Virus record (IMG/VR): IMGVR_UViG_3300006162_000017
Coordinates: 1-53,461 of that record
DNA from: a virus
DNA length: 53,461 bases
Direction: 5' to 3' (one strand)
Part shown: piece after piece, positions 15,672 through 23,603 of the stretch
Numbering within the stretch: the first letter of the stretch is position 1
Layout: each line of letters starts with the position of its first letter
Translations under genes and position numbers: made by a program
Notes under the pieces: model-generated
What the model saw: the letters and a program-made list of their open reading frames with translations, nothing else
What the model was told of the DNA's origin: nothing
Database searches by the model: none

Positions 15672-15887
15672 ATGTATTATGTTATGCGCATGAATGGAGG
15701 GACGAAGCCAGTACGTATTCATCTAACCCTACTTGAGGCGGAAAGAGAAGCTATTAGGCTTGGGGTTAAGGATCCAACTGGAATTTTTCTTGTACTGAAA
15801 ATTGTATCTGGATTTCGCCCAAGAGTTGATGTTGATCGCGTGGATGAACCTGATCTTCAGAAACTTCTCTCTCCTCCATCATTCTAA
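15672..15887 (+). CDS. Small hypothetical protein
   Basis: A 71-residue protein beginning MYYVMRMNGGTKPVRIHLTL, with a strand-turn-strand start and a helix (LLEAEREAIRLG). Ribosome site caggag. It lies between tRNA-Leu and tRNA-Ile2. No family recognised. Confidence 0.6.
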   Translation: MYYVMRMNGGTKPVRIHLTLLEAEREAIRLGVKDPTGIFLVLKIVSGFRPRVDVDRVDEPDLQKLLSPPSF

Positions 15888-15893
15888 TCAATT

Positions 15894-15970
15894 GGGCCGC
15901 TAGCTTAATTGGTTAGAGCAAGCGACTCATAATCGCTAGGTTATTGGTTCGAGTCCAATGCGGCCCACCA
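15894..15970 (+). tRNA. tRNA-Ile2 (CAT anticodon, lysidine type; tRNA-Met less likely)
   Basis: Acceptor GGGCCGC/GCGGCCC, anticodon stem AGCGA/TCGCT with loop CTCATAA, T-arm ATTGG-TTCGAGT-CCAAT, encoded CCA. The stem GCGACTCATAATCGC matches the bacterial minor isoleucine tRNA rather than elongator Met, and there is no initiator-type 1-72 mismatch. After TilS modification it would read ATA. Confidence 0.88.
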
Positions 15971-15983
15971 ACTAGGAGAAATT

Positions 15984-16109
15984 ATGGGTAACTGGAGAAT
16001 GGCATACAGAAAGATTGTGGTATACACAAAATTCAGGCTCAAAGAACATTGGGCTTTCACCATGATTGATGCGGGATACTGCATTGATCGTGAAATGGTC
16101 GGTGGCTGA
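15984..16109 (+). CDS. Small hypothetical protein, 41 residues
   Basis: ATG at 15984 behind ctaggagaaatt. A basic, aromatic peptide beginning MGNWRMAYRKIVVYTKFR, ending REMVGG. Its last codons contain one GGTCGGTG octamer. No family recognised; ribosome site and tight packing support that it is translated. Confidence 0.55.
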   Translation: MGNWRMAYRKIVVYTKFRLKEHWAFTMIDAGYCIDREMVGG

Positions 16110-16127
16110 CAACATAGGAGCATTAAC

Positions 16128-16322
16128 ATGAAGTTTCGCGGAAACAATCGTATTACCCTCTCCCAAGAAACCCTTAAGGAGATAATCACTGAAGGATTAC
16201 CACAGCTTGTTAATGCAAGCACTGATGGTGACTTTCTTACCATTACCAAGGTGTCTTTGTATGAGAACATTGATACAAAGACCATTGAAGCCATCGTTGA
16301 ATTCACCACGGAAGACGAATGA
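16128..16322 (+). CDS. Small hypothetical protein
   Basis: A 64-residue protein with an N-terminal helix (LSQETLKEIITEGLPQLV) and two beta strands (DFLTITKVSLYE, TKTIEAIVEFT). Ribosome site ggagc. Its stop overlaps the next start (ATGA). Unknown function. Confidence 0.6.
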   Translation: MKFRGNNRITLSQETLKEIITEGLPQLVNASTDGDFLTITKVSLYENIDTKTIEAIVEFTTEDE

Positions 16323-16522
16323 AGTTCATTGACGAGCATCTTTGGTCTATTCTCATGTACTTTTGCATGGGAATAGCCGGGTTTATCTGGGGTGCGCGAT
16401 GGGATGAGGACTATCAATCCCGAATTGACGCACGAAATGTTCACGAAGCCTATCTTTGGGGAGAACGGGTAGGCTATCAAGCGGGTACGAACAGGACCAA
16501 AGCCTGTAAATACCTGTACTAG
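16319..16522 (+). CDS. Small membrane protein
   Basis: A 67-residue protein with one hydrophobic helix (SILMYFCMGIAGFIWGAR, residues about 10-27) and an acidic/basic soluble tail. Starts in an ATGA overlap with the preceding gene. Probably inserted in the host inner membrane; no family recognised. Confidence 0.6.
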   Translation: MKFIDEHLWSILMYFCMGIAGFIWGARWDEDYQSRIDARNVHEAYLWGERVGYQAGTNRTKACKYLY

Positions 16523-16530
16523 GAGGAATC

Positions 16531-16617
16531 ATGCAAGAAGAAGAGGATTTCAAAGGAGTTGTCATCCTTTGTGTCATTCTGGTCATGCTCTGTGTGGCCT
16601 TTTCTCTAATTCGATAG
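16531..16617 (+). CDS. Tiny membrane peptide, 28 residues
   Basis: ATG at 16531 behind a perfect aggagg ribosome site. Acidic N-terminus (MQEEEDFKG), then a single hydrophobic helix (VVILCVILVMLCVAFSLI) and a terminal Arg. It looks like a single-pass micro-protein with the N-terminus in the cytoplasm or periplasm depending on charge. Followed by another aggagg and the next gene. Confidence 0.6.
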   Translation: MQEEEDFKGVVILCVILVMLCVAFSLIR

Positions 16618-16626
16618 GAGGAATAG

Positions 16627-16827
16627 ATGCAAAACTTCTTCTTTGTATTCTGTGTGGTAATTCCAGTGGTGGGATTACTGGTTCTTACACCTTTCTTGCC
16701 GCCATTGAAATGCTGGTGGGGGCACAAATGGAGCGAGTGGATGCTTGTTGGATCAACATACGAAGACTGCGAGGTCGAACGCCGCGTCTGCTACAGATGC
16801 GATCAAGTTGATTACAACGTCAGATAG
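16627..16827 (+). CDS. Membrane-anchored protein with Cys-pair tail
   Basis: A 66-residue protein: N-terminal membrane helix (FFFVFCVVIPVVGLLVLT, residues 4-21), then CWWGHKWSEW and a C-terminal VCYRCDQVD. The pattern C-xx-GHKWSEW...C-xx-C occurs in many small phage proteins and suggests a zinc knuckle. Strong aggagg ribosome site. Function unknown. Confidence 0.65.
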   Translation: MQNFFFVFCVVIPVVGLLVLTPFLPPLKCWWGHKWSEWMLVGSTYEDCEVERRVCYRCDQVDYNVR

Positions 16828-16838
16828 GAGGTCGGTGC

Positions 16839-17045
16839 ATGTTTTTCGCCATCGCTGAAGTTCGGGATCATTCATCTCACAAAGAAAATGCGTGCACCAT
16901 CACCAATTGCCACATAGGAGGCTATAAATACCTCAAAAGAGCCCTCAATTCACTACTCAAGCACTATTCAAACGGGTATATTCTTGACGAAAACAGGAAT
17001 ATTGTTGTCTTGATACAAAACAACAAGATAACATATCCAAGGTGA
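16839..17045 (+). CDS. Small hypothetical protein
   Basis: A 68-residue protein with Cys and His in the first half (HSSHKENACTITNCHIGG) and a basic helix (YKYLKRALNSLLKHY). Its ribosome site (taggagg) runs straight into a GGTCGGTG octamer, which therefore occupies the spacer before ATG 16839. No family recognised. Confidence 0.55.
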   Translation: MFFAIAEVRDHSSHKENACTITNCHIGGYKYLKRALNSLLKHYSNGYILDENRNIVVLIQNNKITYPR

Positions 17046-17048
17046 AAC

Positions 17049-17336
17049 ATGCACAATCCAAATGCCATCCCGGAGGATCAAAAGTATGGACTCCTCCTCT
17101 GCACAGGAGAAATTGGAATCGACTATCCCAACATCGAAACCGAATTCTACCGCGGACCAAGAGATGAAATTGAATCCTTATATGCTTCTGCTTTACATGA
17201 TACCGATATGGATGATATACAAAATGCACAAACAGTCTTCCTCGTCAAAATCATCAAGTTCGCAACCCCTGTTGTTAACACCGCCATCTTCGAAGACCCC
17301 GATATCGAAGATGTGTCAATGCTCGGGATCGGATAA
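17049..17336 (+). CDS. Small acidic hypothetical protein
   Basis: A 95-residue acidic protein beginning MHNPNAIPEDQKYGLLLCTG, with alternating strands and one helix; Asp and Glu are frequent towards the C-terminus (FEDPDIEDVSM). Starts three bases after the previous stop and abuts the deaminase-like gene. Unknown. Confidence 0.6.
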   Translation: MHNPNAIPEDQKYGLLLCTGEIGIDYPNIETEFYRGPRDEIESLYASALHDTDMDDIQNAQTVFLVKIIKFATPVVNTAIFEDPDIEDVSMLGIG

Positions 17337-17717
17337 ATGCTCGAACGATTCATCAACTACGCAAGGAGAAAAGGATTCTATGGGAAAAGAAGAGTCATTT
17401 GTTTTGCCCTTAGACAGGGGAGAATCGTATCCATTGGAACAAACAGTTTTAACGACTCCTCCAAGTACCACAGACAGTGTTGTGGAAGATTTTCTGAACG
17501 AATATTTAATCACGCAGAGACAAATACATTACAGAGAATACTTCGACACGGATTGTCTATAGATACGCTTGTTGTTGTTAGATTAAATGCTAGGGGGATG
17601 CCCGTTATGGCTAAGCCCTGCATTATATGTGAAGGTGCAATAAAATCAGTTGGAGTTAAGAATGTCTACTGGACTACTGAAGATAAAGCACACGGATGGG
17701 CAAAGAAAGAAGGATAG
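17337..17717 (+). CDS. Cytidine/deoxycytidylate deaminase family protein
   Basis: A 126-residue protein with both zinc motifs of the family: HAE (His59, Glu61) and PCIIC (Cys95, Cys98), within GRFSERIFNHAETNTLQRIL and MAKPCIICEGAIKSVGVKNV. dCMP deaminase makes dUMP for thymidylate synthesis, which is the usual role in phages; a cytidine or free-nucleobase substrate cannot be excluded. No thymidylate synthase gene was seen. It directly follows the previous stop. Its last 56 bases overlap the next gene in another frame. Confidence 0.82.
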   Translation: MLERFINYARRKGFYGKRRVICFALRQGRIVSIGTNSFNDSSKYHRQCCGRFSERIFNHAETNTLQRILRHGLSIDTLVVVRLNARGMPVMAKPCIICEGAIKSVGVKNVYWTTEDKAHGWAKKEG

Positions 17718-18084
17718 GCATGAATTCTGGGCATGGATGGAGTGGGCCAGAGAAAAGATTCAAGAAGAAATAAAGTCAGGAAGAGTTAGACCTGAGCCGG
17801 GAGATATGTCCTATCGTGGTATATGGAAGACAGAGGGGAGCATGATGTATACTCCCTACTCTCAGCTATCCTGTGCTATTGGGCAAGCTGTTGTGAATTC
17901 AGTAGCTGATTTAGAAAAGCTTTCAGAATTAACTGAAGAACTTGGTAAGTCTTTTATATTTTCTGCAGTGAAGTCAGTGTTAAAGAAGCACATCGAAGCA
18001 AATCCCACCAAATTTTCAGTGCTACTCATCCAAGAAGGATGGATGGATAATGCTGAAGTCATGCTCGTTTCCACGAGGCCATAA
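17662..18084 (+). CDS. Hypothetical protein, possible paralogue of the next gene
   Basis: A 140-residue protein from ATG 17662 (ggag 7 bases upstream); a later ATG at 17737 is possible but has no ribosome site. The start region is basic, the middle has WAWMEWAREKIQEEI, and the C-terminal half contains KSFIFSAVKSVLKKHIE followed by a final strand. A closely similar stretch (KPMIFTAIHSLKTNLEKFI) occurs in the following gene, suggesting a diverged duplication. Function unknown. Its stop overlaps the next ATG. Confidence 0.6.
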   Translation: MSTGLLKIKHTDGQRKKDRHEFWAWMEWAREKIQEEIKSGRVRPEPGDMSYRGIWKTEGSMMYTPYSQLSCAIGQAVVNSVADLEKLSELTEELGKSFIFSAVKSVLKKHIEANPTKFSVLLIQEGWMDNAEVMLVSTRP

Positions 18085-18494
18085 TGAAGCATACTGATGA
18101 ATCTCGTAAGTATCATCTCAACCAGATAGTTCTCCCCATGGATCCTAAAGTAAATAAATTCATGGCGAAACATTTCTTAAATAGTGGTGGTGGGTTTGAT
18201 TTGTATATTGGTATTATGACTAAATCAAACTTCTCGTGTGGATACATGCAAGCAAATCTTTTGTTGTATTCACAGATGGATTTCAAAAAAGAGTGGTACG
18301 AAGAACTGGTTAGGCTATGCGAAGTTCATCGAAAGCCCATGATCTTTACAGCAATTCATAGTCTTAAGACTAATCTGGAAAAGTTTATCAAAAAAGAAAA
18401 TCCAAGGTATCTAAAGAAGCTAACTGAAACAGAATCTGGACATGGCAAATACTACGTTGGTCTTTACATTGTGGATATGCCTGATCTAGAATAA
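18084..18494 (+). CDS. Hypothetical protein
   Basis: A 136-residue protein starting at a TAATG overlap. It has an N-terminal helix, a strand region (GFDLYIGIMTKSNFSCGYM), a helix pair (MDFKKEWYEELVRLCEVHRK) and KPMIFTAIHSLKTNLEKFI shared in pattern with the gene before it, then a strand (YYVGLYIVDMP). No family recognised. Confidence 0.6.
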   Translation: MKHTDESRKYHLNQIVLPMDPKVNKFMAKHFLNSGGGFDLYIGIMTKSNFSCGYMQANLLLYSQMDFKKEWYEELVRLCEVHRKPMIFTAIHSLKTNLEKFIKKENPRYLKKLTETESGHGKYYVGLYIVDMPDLE

Positions 18495-18504
18495 AGGAAA
18501 TGAA

Positions 18505-18690
18505 ATGAGAAGCACAAGAGAAGGGTCGGTGGTTGTGTTGCCAAGGCCAGATGGTAAGACAATCGACATATTCACAGACAAGGGATGGACAAGGCATTCT
18601 GTATTTGAATACCATGATGGTAAAGTATCCTTTGTGAAGGGTGCTGATCTATCTCCATTTGAATTCAAAGTGTTCAAGACGAGATTATGA
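18505..18690 (+). CDS. Small hypothetical protein preceding the amidoligase cluster
   Basis: A 61-residue beta-type protein beginning MRSTREGSVVVLPRPDGKTI. The ribosome site is aaaggaaatga. One GGTCGGTG octamer lies in its 5' end. Its stop overlaps the start of the class I amidotransferase gene by four bases, so it may belong to that operon. Confidence 0.6.
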   Translation: MRSTREGSVVVLPRPDGKTIDIFTDKGWTRHSVFEYHDGKVSFVKGADLSPFEFKVFKTRL

Positions 18691-19307
18691 AAACAATTGC
18701 CAATGCTCTCTTCAGAGACAAAACGTTCAGTAGTAGGACAGGTGTTGTCACTTATCCTGAAGATCTTGCTGGTTATGATCTGCTTGTGCTTCATGGTGGC
18801 GAGGATATCTCCCCATCTATCTACGGCGAAACGGTACGAGCAGCAAGAGCCTCAGAAAATCCATCAACACGAGATAAGCTGGAAATTGCTTTAGCTCGTG
18901 AAGCTCTCAAACTCAAGATTCCTATTCTTGGAATCTGCCGTGGTGCACAGTTAATGTGCTGTCTACTTGGTGGGAAGTTATACCAAGATGTGCCTGCCCA
19001 TGGCAGCGGACAACACAAGCTGATTCTTCCGCAAGATCCATCAAGAGTTATCTTTAGCAATACCTGTCATCACCAGATGATGATTCCAAAGAATGGAACC
19101 ATGATCGCTCATGCTGGCCTTCACAAGGGCGCAAGATTCAAGGAGAATGGATATGTAGAGGAAGAGATATTCGAACCGGAAATAGTTTATTGGGGAGAAC
19201 ACAAGACATTAGCTGTTCAAGGCCATCCAGAATGGGATCATTCTGGTGACAAGAATGGCTTGTATTGTTTTGTCCGTGAGAAACTAAACGAACTCTTTGA
19301 GGTTTAA
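18687..19307 (+). CDS. Class I glutamine amidotransferase (peptidase C26-like)
   Basis: A 206-residue protein with the GATase-1 triad: nucleophile Cys84 in PILGICRGAQLM, His180 and Glu182 in VQGHPEWD, and an oxyanion-type LHGGEDISPS (residues 35-44). The form GGxDxxPxxYG and NTCHHQ is that of gamma-glutamyl hydrolases of the PuuD/C26 group, which cut gamma-glutamyl amides. It is the first enzyme of a tight cluster with two amidoligases, a class II GATase and an ATP-grasp enzyme, so it either supplies ammonia or trims a gamma-linked product. Confidence 0.85.
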   Translation: MKTIANALFRDKTFSSRTGVVTYPEDLAGYDLLVLHGGEDISPSIYGETVRAARASENPSTRDKLEIALAREALKLKIPILGICRGAQLMCCLLGGKLYQDVPAHGSGQHKLILPQDPSRVIFSNTCHHQMMIPKNGTMIAHAGLHKGARFKENGYVEEEIFEPEIVYWGEHKTLAVQGHPEWDHSGDKNGLYCFVREKLNELFEV

Positions 19308-19308
19308 T

Positions 19309-20112
19309 ATGCTATTTATCAAGAGCGATCATAACAAGATAATAACCATTGGTTCAGACCCAGAGTTATTTCTTGTTGACAAATCTGGTAATTTTGTGTC
19401 CGCTATTGGAAAGATCCCGGGCACAAAGAATCTTCCCTATCCTGTCCCCAAGTTTGGGAGGGGATCTGCCCTTCAGGTAGATAATGTTCTTGTTGAATAC
19501 AACACTGCCCCAACAACAGATCTTGGAACTTGGGCAACTCTTCATACTGGGATGCTCGAACATATAAAAGATCGAGTCTCTGAATTTAATCTCCTCCCTA
19601 AGATTGTGGCGGCAGCAGAGATGCCTGAGTCTGAGCTAATGGATCCAGCAGCATGTGTCTTTGGCTGTGACCCAGACTACAATGCTTGGGAACTACAGCC
19701 CAATCCTACTCCTCGTAGTAATAATCCACGCCTTCGAAGTGCTGGTGGTCATATCCACATTGGGGTAGAGGGTATGACTGAATTAGAAAAGATCAATACA
19801 ACCCGAGCTATGGATCTGTTGGTCGGTGCATATTCAGTTGTGCATGATCCAGATACCAAACGTGCTGAGTTGTATGGCAGGCCCGGTGCCATGCGTCCAA
19901 AACCATACGGCATTGAGTACAGAACAGTCAGTAACTTCTGGCTAACTGATTCTGGACATATGGAAAATGTATTTAGTTTTGCGCAGACAGCGGCTAAATA
20001 CAATAGTAGATCTTTTCAACATCTAAAGGAGAAGGTCTATTCAATGTTCAGGAATAGAGACAAGGAGTTAGCAAAGCAGTTGGCAGCAGAAAATTTCGGT
20101 GTGGGGCTGTAA
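19309..20112 (+). CDS. COOH-NH2 ligase, phiEco32-like amidoligase type 2
   Basis: A 267-residue protein with the hallmark segments of the phage type-2 COOH-NH2 ligase family: GSDPELFLVD (15-24), a GTK motif (38-40), QVDNVLVEYN (56-65), GCDPDYNAW (119-127), SAGGHIHIG (144-152) and a later GIEYRTVSNFW. The fold is glutamine-synthetase-like; members are predicted to form an amide bond using ATP. ATG 19309 is used; the next gene overlaps its stop as TAATG. The acid and amine joined are not known. Contains one GGTCGGTG. Confidence 0.85.
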   Translation: MLFIKSDHNKIITIGSDPELFLVDKSGNFVSAIGKIPGTKNLPYPVPKFGRGSALQVDNVLVEYNTAPTTDLGTWATLHTGMLEHIKDRVSEFNLLPKIVAAAEMPESELMDPAACVFGCDPDYNAWELQPNPTPRSNNPRLRSAGGHIHIGVEGMTELEKINTTRAMDLLVGAYSVVHDPDTKRAELYGRPGAMRPKPYGIEYRTVSNFWLTDSGHMENVFSFAQTAAKYNSRSFQHLKEKVYSMFRNRDKELAKQLAAENFGVGL

Positions 20113-20816
20113 TGGAATTCGATATCCAAGCTCTACAGAGGAAGTTTGGTGGAGTGATGGCAGCTCTATTTGTGGAGAATCCATCTAGTGACCCACCTTT
20201 TGAAAATATCTTCGGTTTCGTTGAGGATATTTCTCCTACTGATGGAAAGGGATCTAAACGAGGGGCACCATACGTTCAGGTTAGAGTGTTTCCAACATGG
20301 GAATCAAGAGCGTATGCTGTTTTAACAGAGATTGAAAACTACGTTCTTCCGGGCAGAAAGGTGGCAGAACTTCATCCTTTCTTTGTTAAACCTAAGCTAG
20401 AAATCTCCTACACTAGGGGGCTTGAAATTTGTCCTCCGAATAGACTTGAACAACATACTGAACTTGTCCTCTCCGTTTCTCTATGCCATCGTATTGTTGG
20501 TAAGAGCTTTCTAGCTGGGCCTGCATACGGAGCTAATTTCAAGCGGAAGTTGATTGCTTCTGGAGATAAAATTCTTACGGAGACTATTCCAAGAGAAAAG
20601 AAGTTTCCAACAAGTCCATATGAAACAGAAATTCCAGACGGACTTATAAAAGATTTTCAACATATCTCAGGACTTCTCTATATTCATAGAGACGATCTTT
20701 GTTACGGCCAAAGAACAATTGGAATACATAAGGGAAATAAAGAGTTTTGGATCCCCAATCCAGTGATTGCGAAGCTGGTATCTCCAGAGATTGAAAGATG
20801 GAAAACAAAAAGCTAG
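20112..20816 (+). CDS. Unknown protein inside the amidoligase cluster
   Basis: A 234-residue protein with no motif I recognise. It starts in a TAATG overlap and its 3' end overlaps the next amidoligase gene by 19 bases. It shows alternating strands and helices (KGSKRGAPYVQVRVFPTWES; LVLSVSLCHRIVGKSFL) and an HRDDLCYG near its C-terminus. Its fixed place between the two ligases suggests a substrate carrier, target or accessory subunit of the same pathway. Confidence 0.6.
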   Translation: MEFDIQALQRKFGGVMAALFVENPSSDPPFENIFGFVEDISPTDGKGSKRGAPYVQVRVFPTWESRAYAVLTEIENYVLPGRKVAELHPFFVKPKLEISYTRGLEICPPNRLEQHTELVLSVSLCHRIVGKSFLAGPAYGANFKRKLIASGDKILTETIPREKKFPTSPYETEIPDGLIKDFQHISGLLYIHRDDLCYGQRTIGIHKGNKEFWIPNPVIAKLVSPEIERWKTKS

Positions 20817-21670
20817 ACCGGATCTATCCAAGGACATTAGCAAAGCTAACCGGACAAGTTGGGAGGCTATTTGATGTCAAGGAAAAATTTGGGGATCTTC
20901 CCAAGACATTCTTTTCTTCTTTTACCAAACCAATTGGGCTTGAGTTTGAAGTAGAGGGAATACAACCACATCTAGATTCTTATCGTGCCAGTCTTCAAAA
21001 TCCAGTATTAGCTCTCTGGGCCGTAGAGCAAGATGGTAGTCTACGTAATGGTGGAGTTGAATTTATTTCTTCTCCACTGGTCGGTGAAAACATTGATTAT
21101 GCGCTGCATGAGTTAGAAACAGTTTTTTCTATCTTGGAAGGTAAGTACAATAGACCTCCGAAAGCTTCTGTTAGGACCAGTATCCACATTCATGCAGATG
21201 TATCTGAATGGGGTATCAGGGATGTGTATTTATGCACGGCGTTGTATGCTTTATTTGAGCCTTTGTTCTTTAGTCTCCAGCCCCTAGAACGGATACTTAA
21301 CCCCTATTGCTGGGAGATAACAGACATTCTTCCAGAACAGTTGGGAGTTCATAAGGAGTTCAAATATTGTGCATTGAATCTAGCCCCAATTGAGCGGCAG
21401 TTCTCCATTGAATTCAGGCACGGGGCATTCAGTACGGACATGCGGGTTAATCGTAGGTGGATTCAAGTTGTGTGCAAGTTCATGAAGTTTGTTGAAGAAA
21501 ACAGAGAAAACTTACAGAAGATCATAGAGGATACTATACTTTACGAAGACTACTTTAAGCTATTTTTACGGGTGTTTGGTAAATCTTCCGTTCTTTTTAA
21601 CAAAGATAGCGTACTTTCAATGATGAAGGAAAACGCTATGTGGACAACTCTTGTATTGGAGCTATTATAA
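20798..21670 (+). CDS. Putative amidoligase (GCS/GS-like fold)
   Basis: A 290-residue protein with amidoligase-2 family motifs in order: GLEFEVEG (47-54), DGSLRNGGVEFISSP (79-93), TSIHIHADVS (127-136) and FSIEFRHGAFSTD (202-214). These place the metal- and ATP-binding acids of the glutamine-synthetase/gamma-glutamylcysteine-synthetase fold. It is a second, clearly different ligase from the one at 19309. Start ATG 20798 overlaps the previous gene; its stop overlaps the class II GATase start as TAATG. Contains one GGTCGGTG. Confidence 0.85.
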   Translation: MENKKLDRIYPRTLAKLTGQVGRLFDVKEKFGDLPKTFFSSFTKPIGLEFEVEGIQPHLDSYRASLQNPVLALWAVEQDGSLRNGGVEFISSPLVGENIDYALHELETVFSILEGKYNRPPKASVRTSIHIHADVSEWGIRDVYLCTALYALFEPLFFSLQPLERILNPYCWEITDILPEQLGVHKEFKYCALNLAPIERQFSIEFRHGAFSTDMRVNRRWIQVVCKFMKFVEENRENLQKIIEDTILYEDYFKLFLRVFGKSSVLFNKDSVLSMMKENAMWTTLVLELL

Positions 21671-22908
21671 TGTGTGGACTTTGGGGAGTATTCAACAGCA
21701 GGCCAGAAGGGACGCTGATTCAAAATGACATTGATATGGCTTTGGATATGGCCGTATTCATGTCTCGAAGAGGGGATCATTCATCTGGATTTTGTACCAT
21801 CCCACGAGTTTCAACATACAAGGTGTTCCCATCTACCCCAAACATTGCCCGATGTGTTGGGTCTCCATACGTGATTATTCATAGTAGGGCCGGAACGGAC
21901 TATTTCAAGTGGGCCATTGAAAATGGGAATGCTATCTTTGGGCACGGCAGACGAGCTACTTCTGGGGCGATTAGTGTCAAAAACGCCCACCCATTCGAAG
22001 AGGGAGATTGGATCCTTGTCCACAATGGAACAATCAGGGATGGTGTAAAGGTCAATGAAGAAATCGAAGTTGACTCACATGCCTTATGTGTGAAGTTCAA
22101 TGAAGTTGGAATCAAGGATGCTTTGAAGACCGTCAATGGTGCCTATGCCATCATGGCTTTCCACAAGCCTACAAAGAAGATGTACTTTGCCCGCAATCAT
22201 GAGAGAGACCTCTGGTATTTCCGCCACGTTGGTATGTTCTATTTCATGTCGGAAGACTTCCTTCTTCGGGCTGCTCTCAAGAGAAACAATCACTACTACA
22301 AAGATGGGAACATAGACAACCCTGTACTACTTCCCCCAGAGAAGCTATATACCATCGAAGATGGTAAGCTGGTTTCAGTAGATGATCTGAAGAAGGAATA
22401 TCCTAAGAGAGATTATTACGGATCGGGTACTGTAGCTGAAACCAAGGTAACTAGAGATGATCTATTTGCCAGACGTAGGAAGAAGAATGAAGATGAGCCT
22501 CTCTTTATTAAGAAGGAAGAACTTCTATTATTCAAAGTTATTAGCATGGCATATCATGGAGAGAATAACTACGAGTATACTTGTGAGTCTTCTGATAACA
22601 TGGATGTGCCTGTGGTATTTCACCACAAGTATCAAAGACCGGATATTATCAATAAGTGGGGAGTAGTAGATAAATATACCCACAAACTTGTACAGAACAA
22701 GCCTGAAGATGAGTGTATCTTCGTTCGTTACGAAGAGATTGATTGGGATGAGGAAGAGAAGCTTATTGCCTGTACAGAATGCGCCGGGGCAATCAAGTTC
22801 GGAGAGGGAGAAATCAGGACTCTGGATAACAAACATATCTGTGGCGAGTGTGTTGAATCCTTTATGAGAAGTGGTGGTGGACTACCTAAGGAACAGGCAG
22901 CGGCATGA
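21670..22908 (+). CDS. Class II (Ntn) glutamine amidotransferase with zinc ribbon
   Basis: A 412-residue protein. Starting at ATG 21670 puts Cys at position 2 (MCGLWGVFN), as needed for the N-terminal nucleophile of GATase-2 enzymes; further motifs are SRRGDHSSG, GHGRRATSG, AHPFEEGDWILVHNGTI and the SEDF region. Upstream in-frame codons are therefore not used. The C-terminal 60 residues carry two Cys pairs (CTEC, CGEC), a zinc ribbon. In this family the domain releases ammonia from glutamine for a partner synthetase; the partners are presumably the adjoining ligases. Confidence 0.88.
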   Translation: MCGLWGVFNSRPEGTLIQNDIDMALDMAVFMSRRGDHSSGFCTIPRVSTYKVFPSTPNIARCVGSPYVIIHSRAGTDYFKWAIENGNAIFGHGRRATSGAISVKNAHPFEEGDWILVHNGTIRDGVKVNEEIEVDSHALCVKFNEVGIKDALKTVNGAYAIMAFHKPTKKMYFARNHERDLWYFRHVGMFYFMSEDFLLRAALKRNNHYYKDGNIDNPVLLPPEKLYTIEDGKLVSVDDLKKEYPKRDYYGSGTVAETKVTRDDLFARRRKKNEDEPLFIKKEELLLFKVISMAYHGENNYEYTCESSDNMDVPVVFHHKYQRPDIINKWGVVDKYTHKLVQNKPEDECIFVRYEEIDWDEEEKLIACTECAGAIKFGEGEIRTLDNKHICGECVESFMRSGGGLPKEQAAA

Positions 22909-23603
22909 GACCCCATATCGTAACGTACAACCTGTATAGCCAGTCAGCGAAGTTGATTCAAAAGCATCTCAGCAACATTCTTGGATACAAGGTGTATCGT
23001 GGAACCACACCGAAAGACAATCGCTTTAATCTCGTTTGGGGATTACCTAACGGAATTGGAGCGAACAAACTTAGAACTTTTGAAGTATTTAGAGAGCATG
23101 GAGTACAATCCCCTCCATTCACTACGAGCCGTGCCACTGCCGAACAATGGGCTATGCAGCATCCAATTGTTGCTAGAAAATTGCTTCGGTCTTCAGGAGG
23201 AAAGGGAGCAGTATATATCGAACGAGGGGGAGCGGTTATTGATGCCCCTTTGTATGTAAAATATATCCCAAAGAAGAAAGAGTTCCGTGTCCATGTTCAT
23301 AACGGGAATATCATTCTTGTGCAACAGAAGCGGAAGCGTTCGGGCACTAGCCCAGATACCAAGATCCGCTCTCACGAGAATGATTGGGTATTCTGTATCA
23401 ACAATATTACTGAGCCAGAAGATCTTAGGTCGGTGGCGCTGGCTGCATGTGCTGCTGTGGGTCATGGTGGCGGAGTGGATATCATTTGGAATCAGCTACA
23501 AAATCGCTGCTATGCTCTCGAAGTCAATTCTGCTCCGGGACTTAGTGACAGTTCAGCTTTGACATACGCGAATGTATTTGTTCAGGAACTCCAAAATGGA
23601 TAA
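22905..23603 (+). CDS. ATP-grasp ligase
   Basis: A 232-residue compact ATP-grasp protein. Visible elements: RKLLRSSGGKG (91-101, nucleotide-binding strand and glycine loop), YVKYIPKKKEFRVHV (117-131), then VDIIW (191-195) and YALEVNSAPGLS (203-214), where Glu206 and Asn208 would bind magnesium. Such enzymes join a carboxylate to an amine through an acyl phosphate. ATGA overlap with the class II GATase. Contains one GGTCGGTG. The reading ends in a short overlap with the coiled-coil gene. Confidence 0.82.
   Translation: MRPHIVTYNLYSQSAKLIQKHLSNILGYKVYRGTTPKDNRFNLVWGLPNGIGANKLRTFEVFREHGVQSPPFTTSRATAEQWAMQHPIVARKLLRSSGGKGAVYIERGGAVIDAPLYVKYIPKKKEFRVHVHNGNIILVQQKRKRSGTSPDTKIRSHENDWVFCINNITEPEDLRSVALAACAAVGHGGGVDIIWNQLQNRCYALEVNSAPGLSDSSALTYANVFVQELQNG

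Noticed and set aside
17062-17562. 166-codon frame across the acidic small gene and the deaminase gene
   Set aside because: Ser/Lys-rich shadow. The deaminase zinc motifs lie in another frame and the adjacent starts have better spacing.
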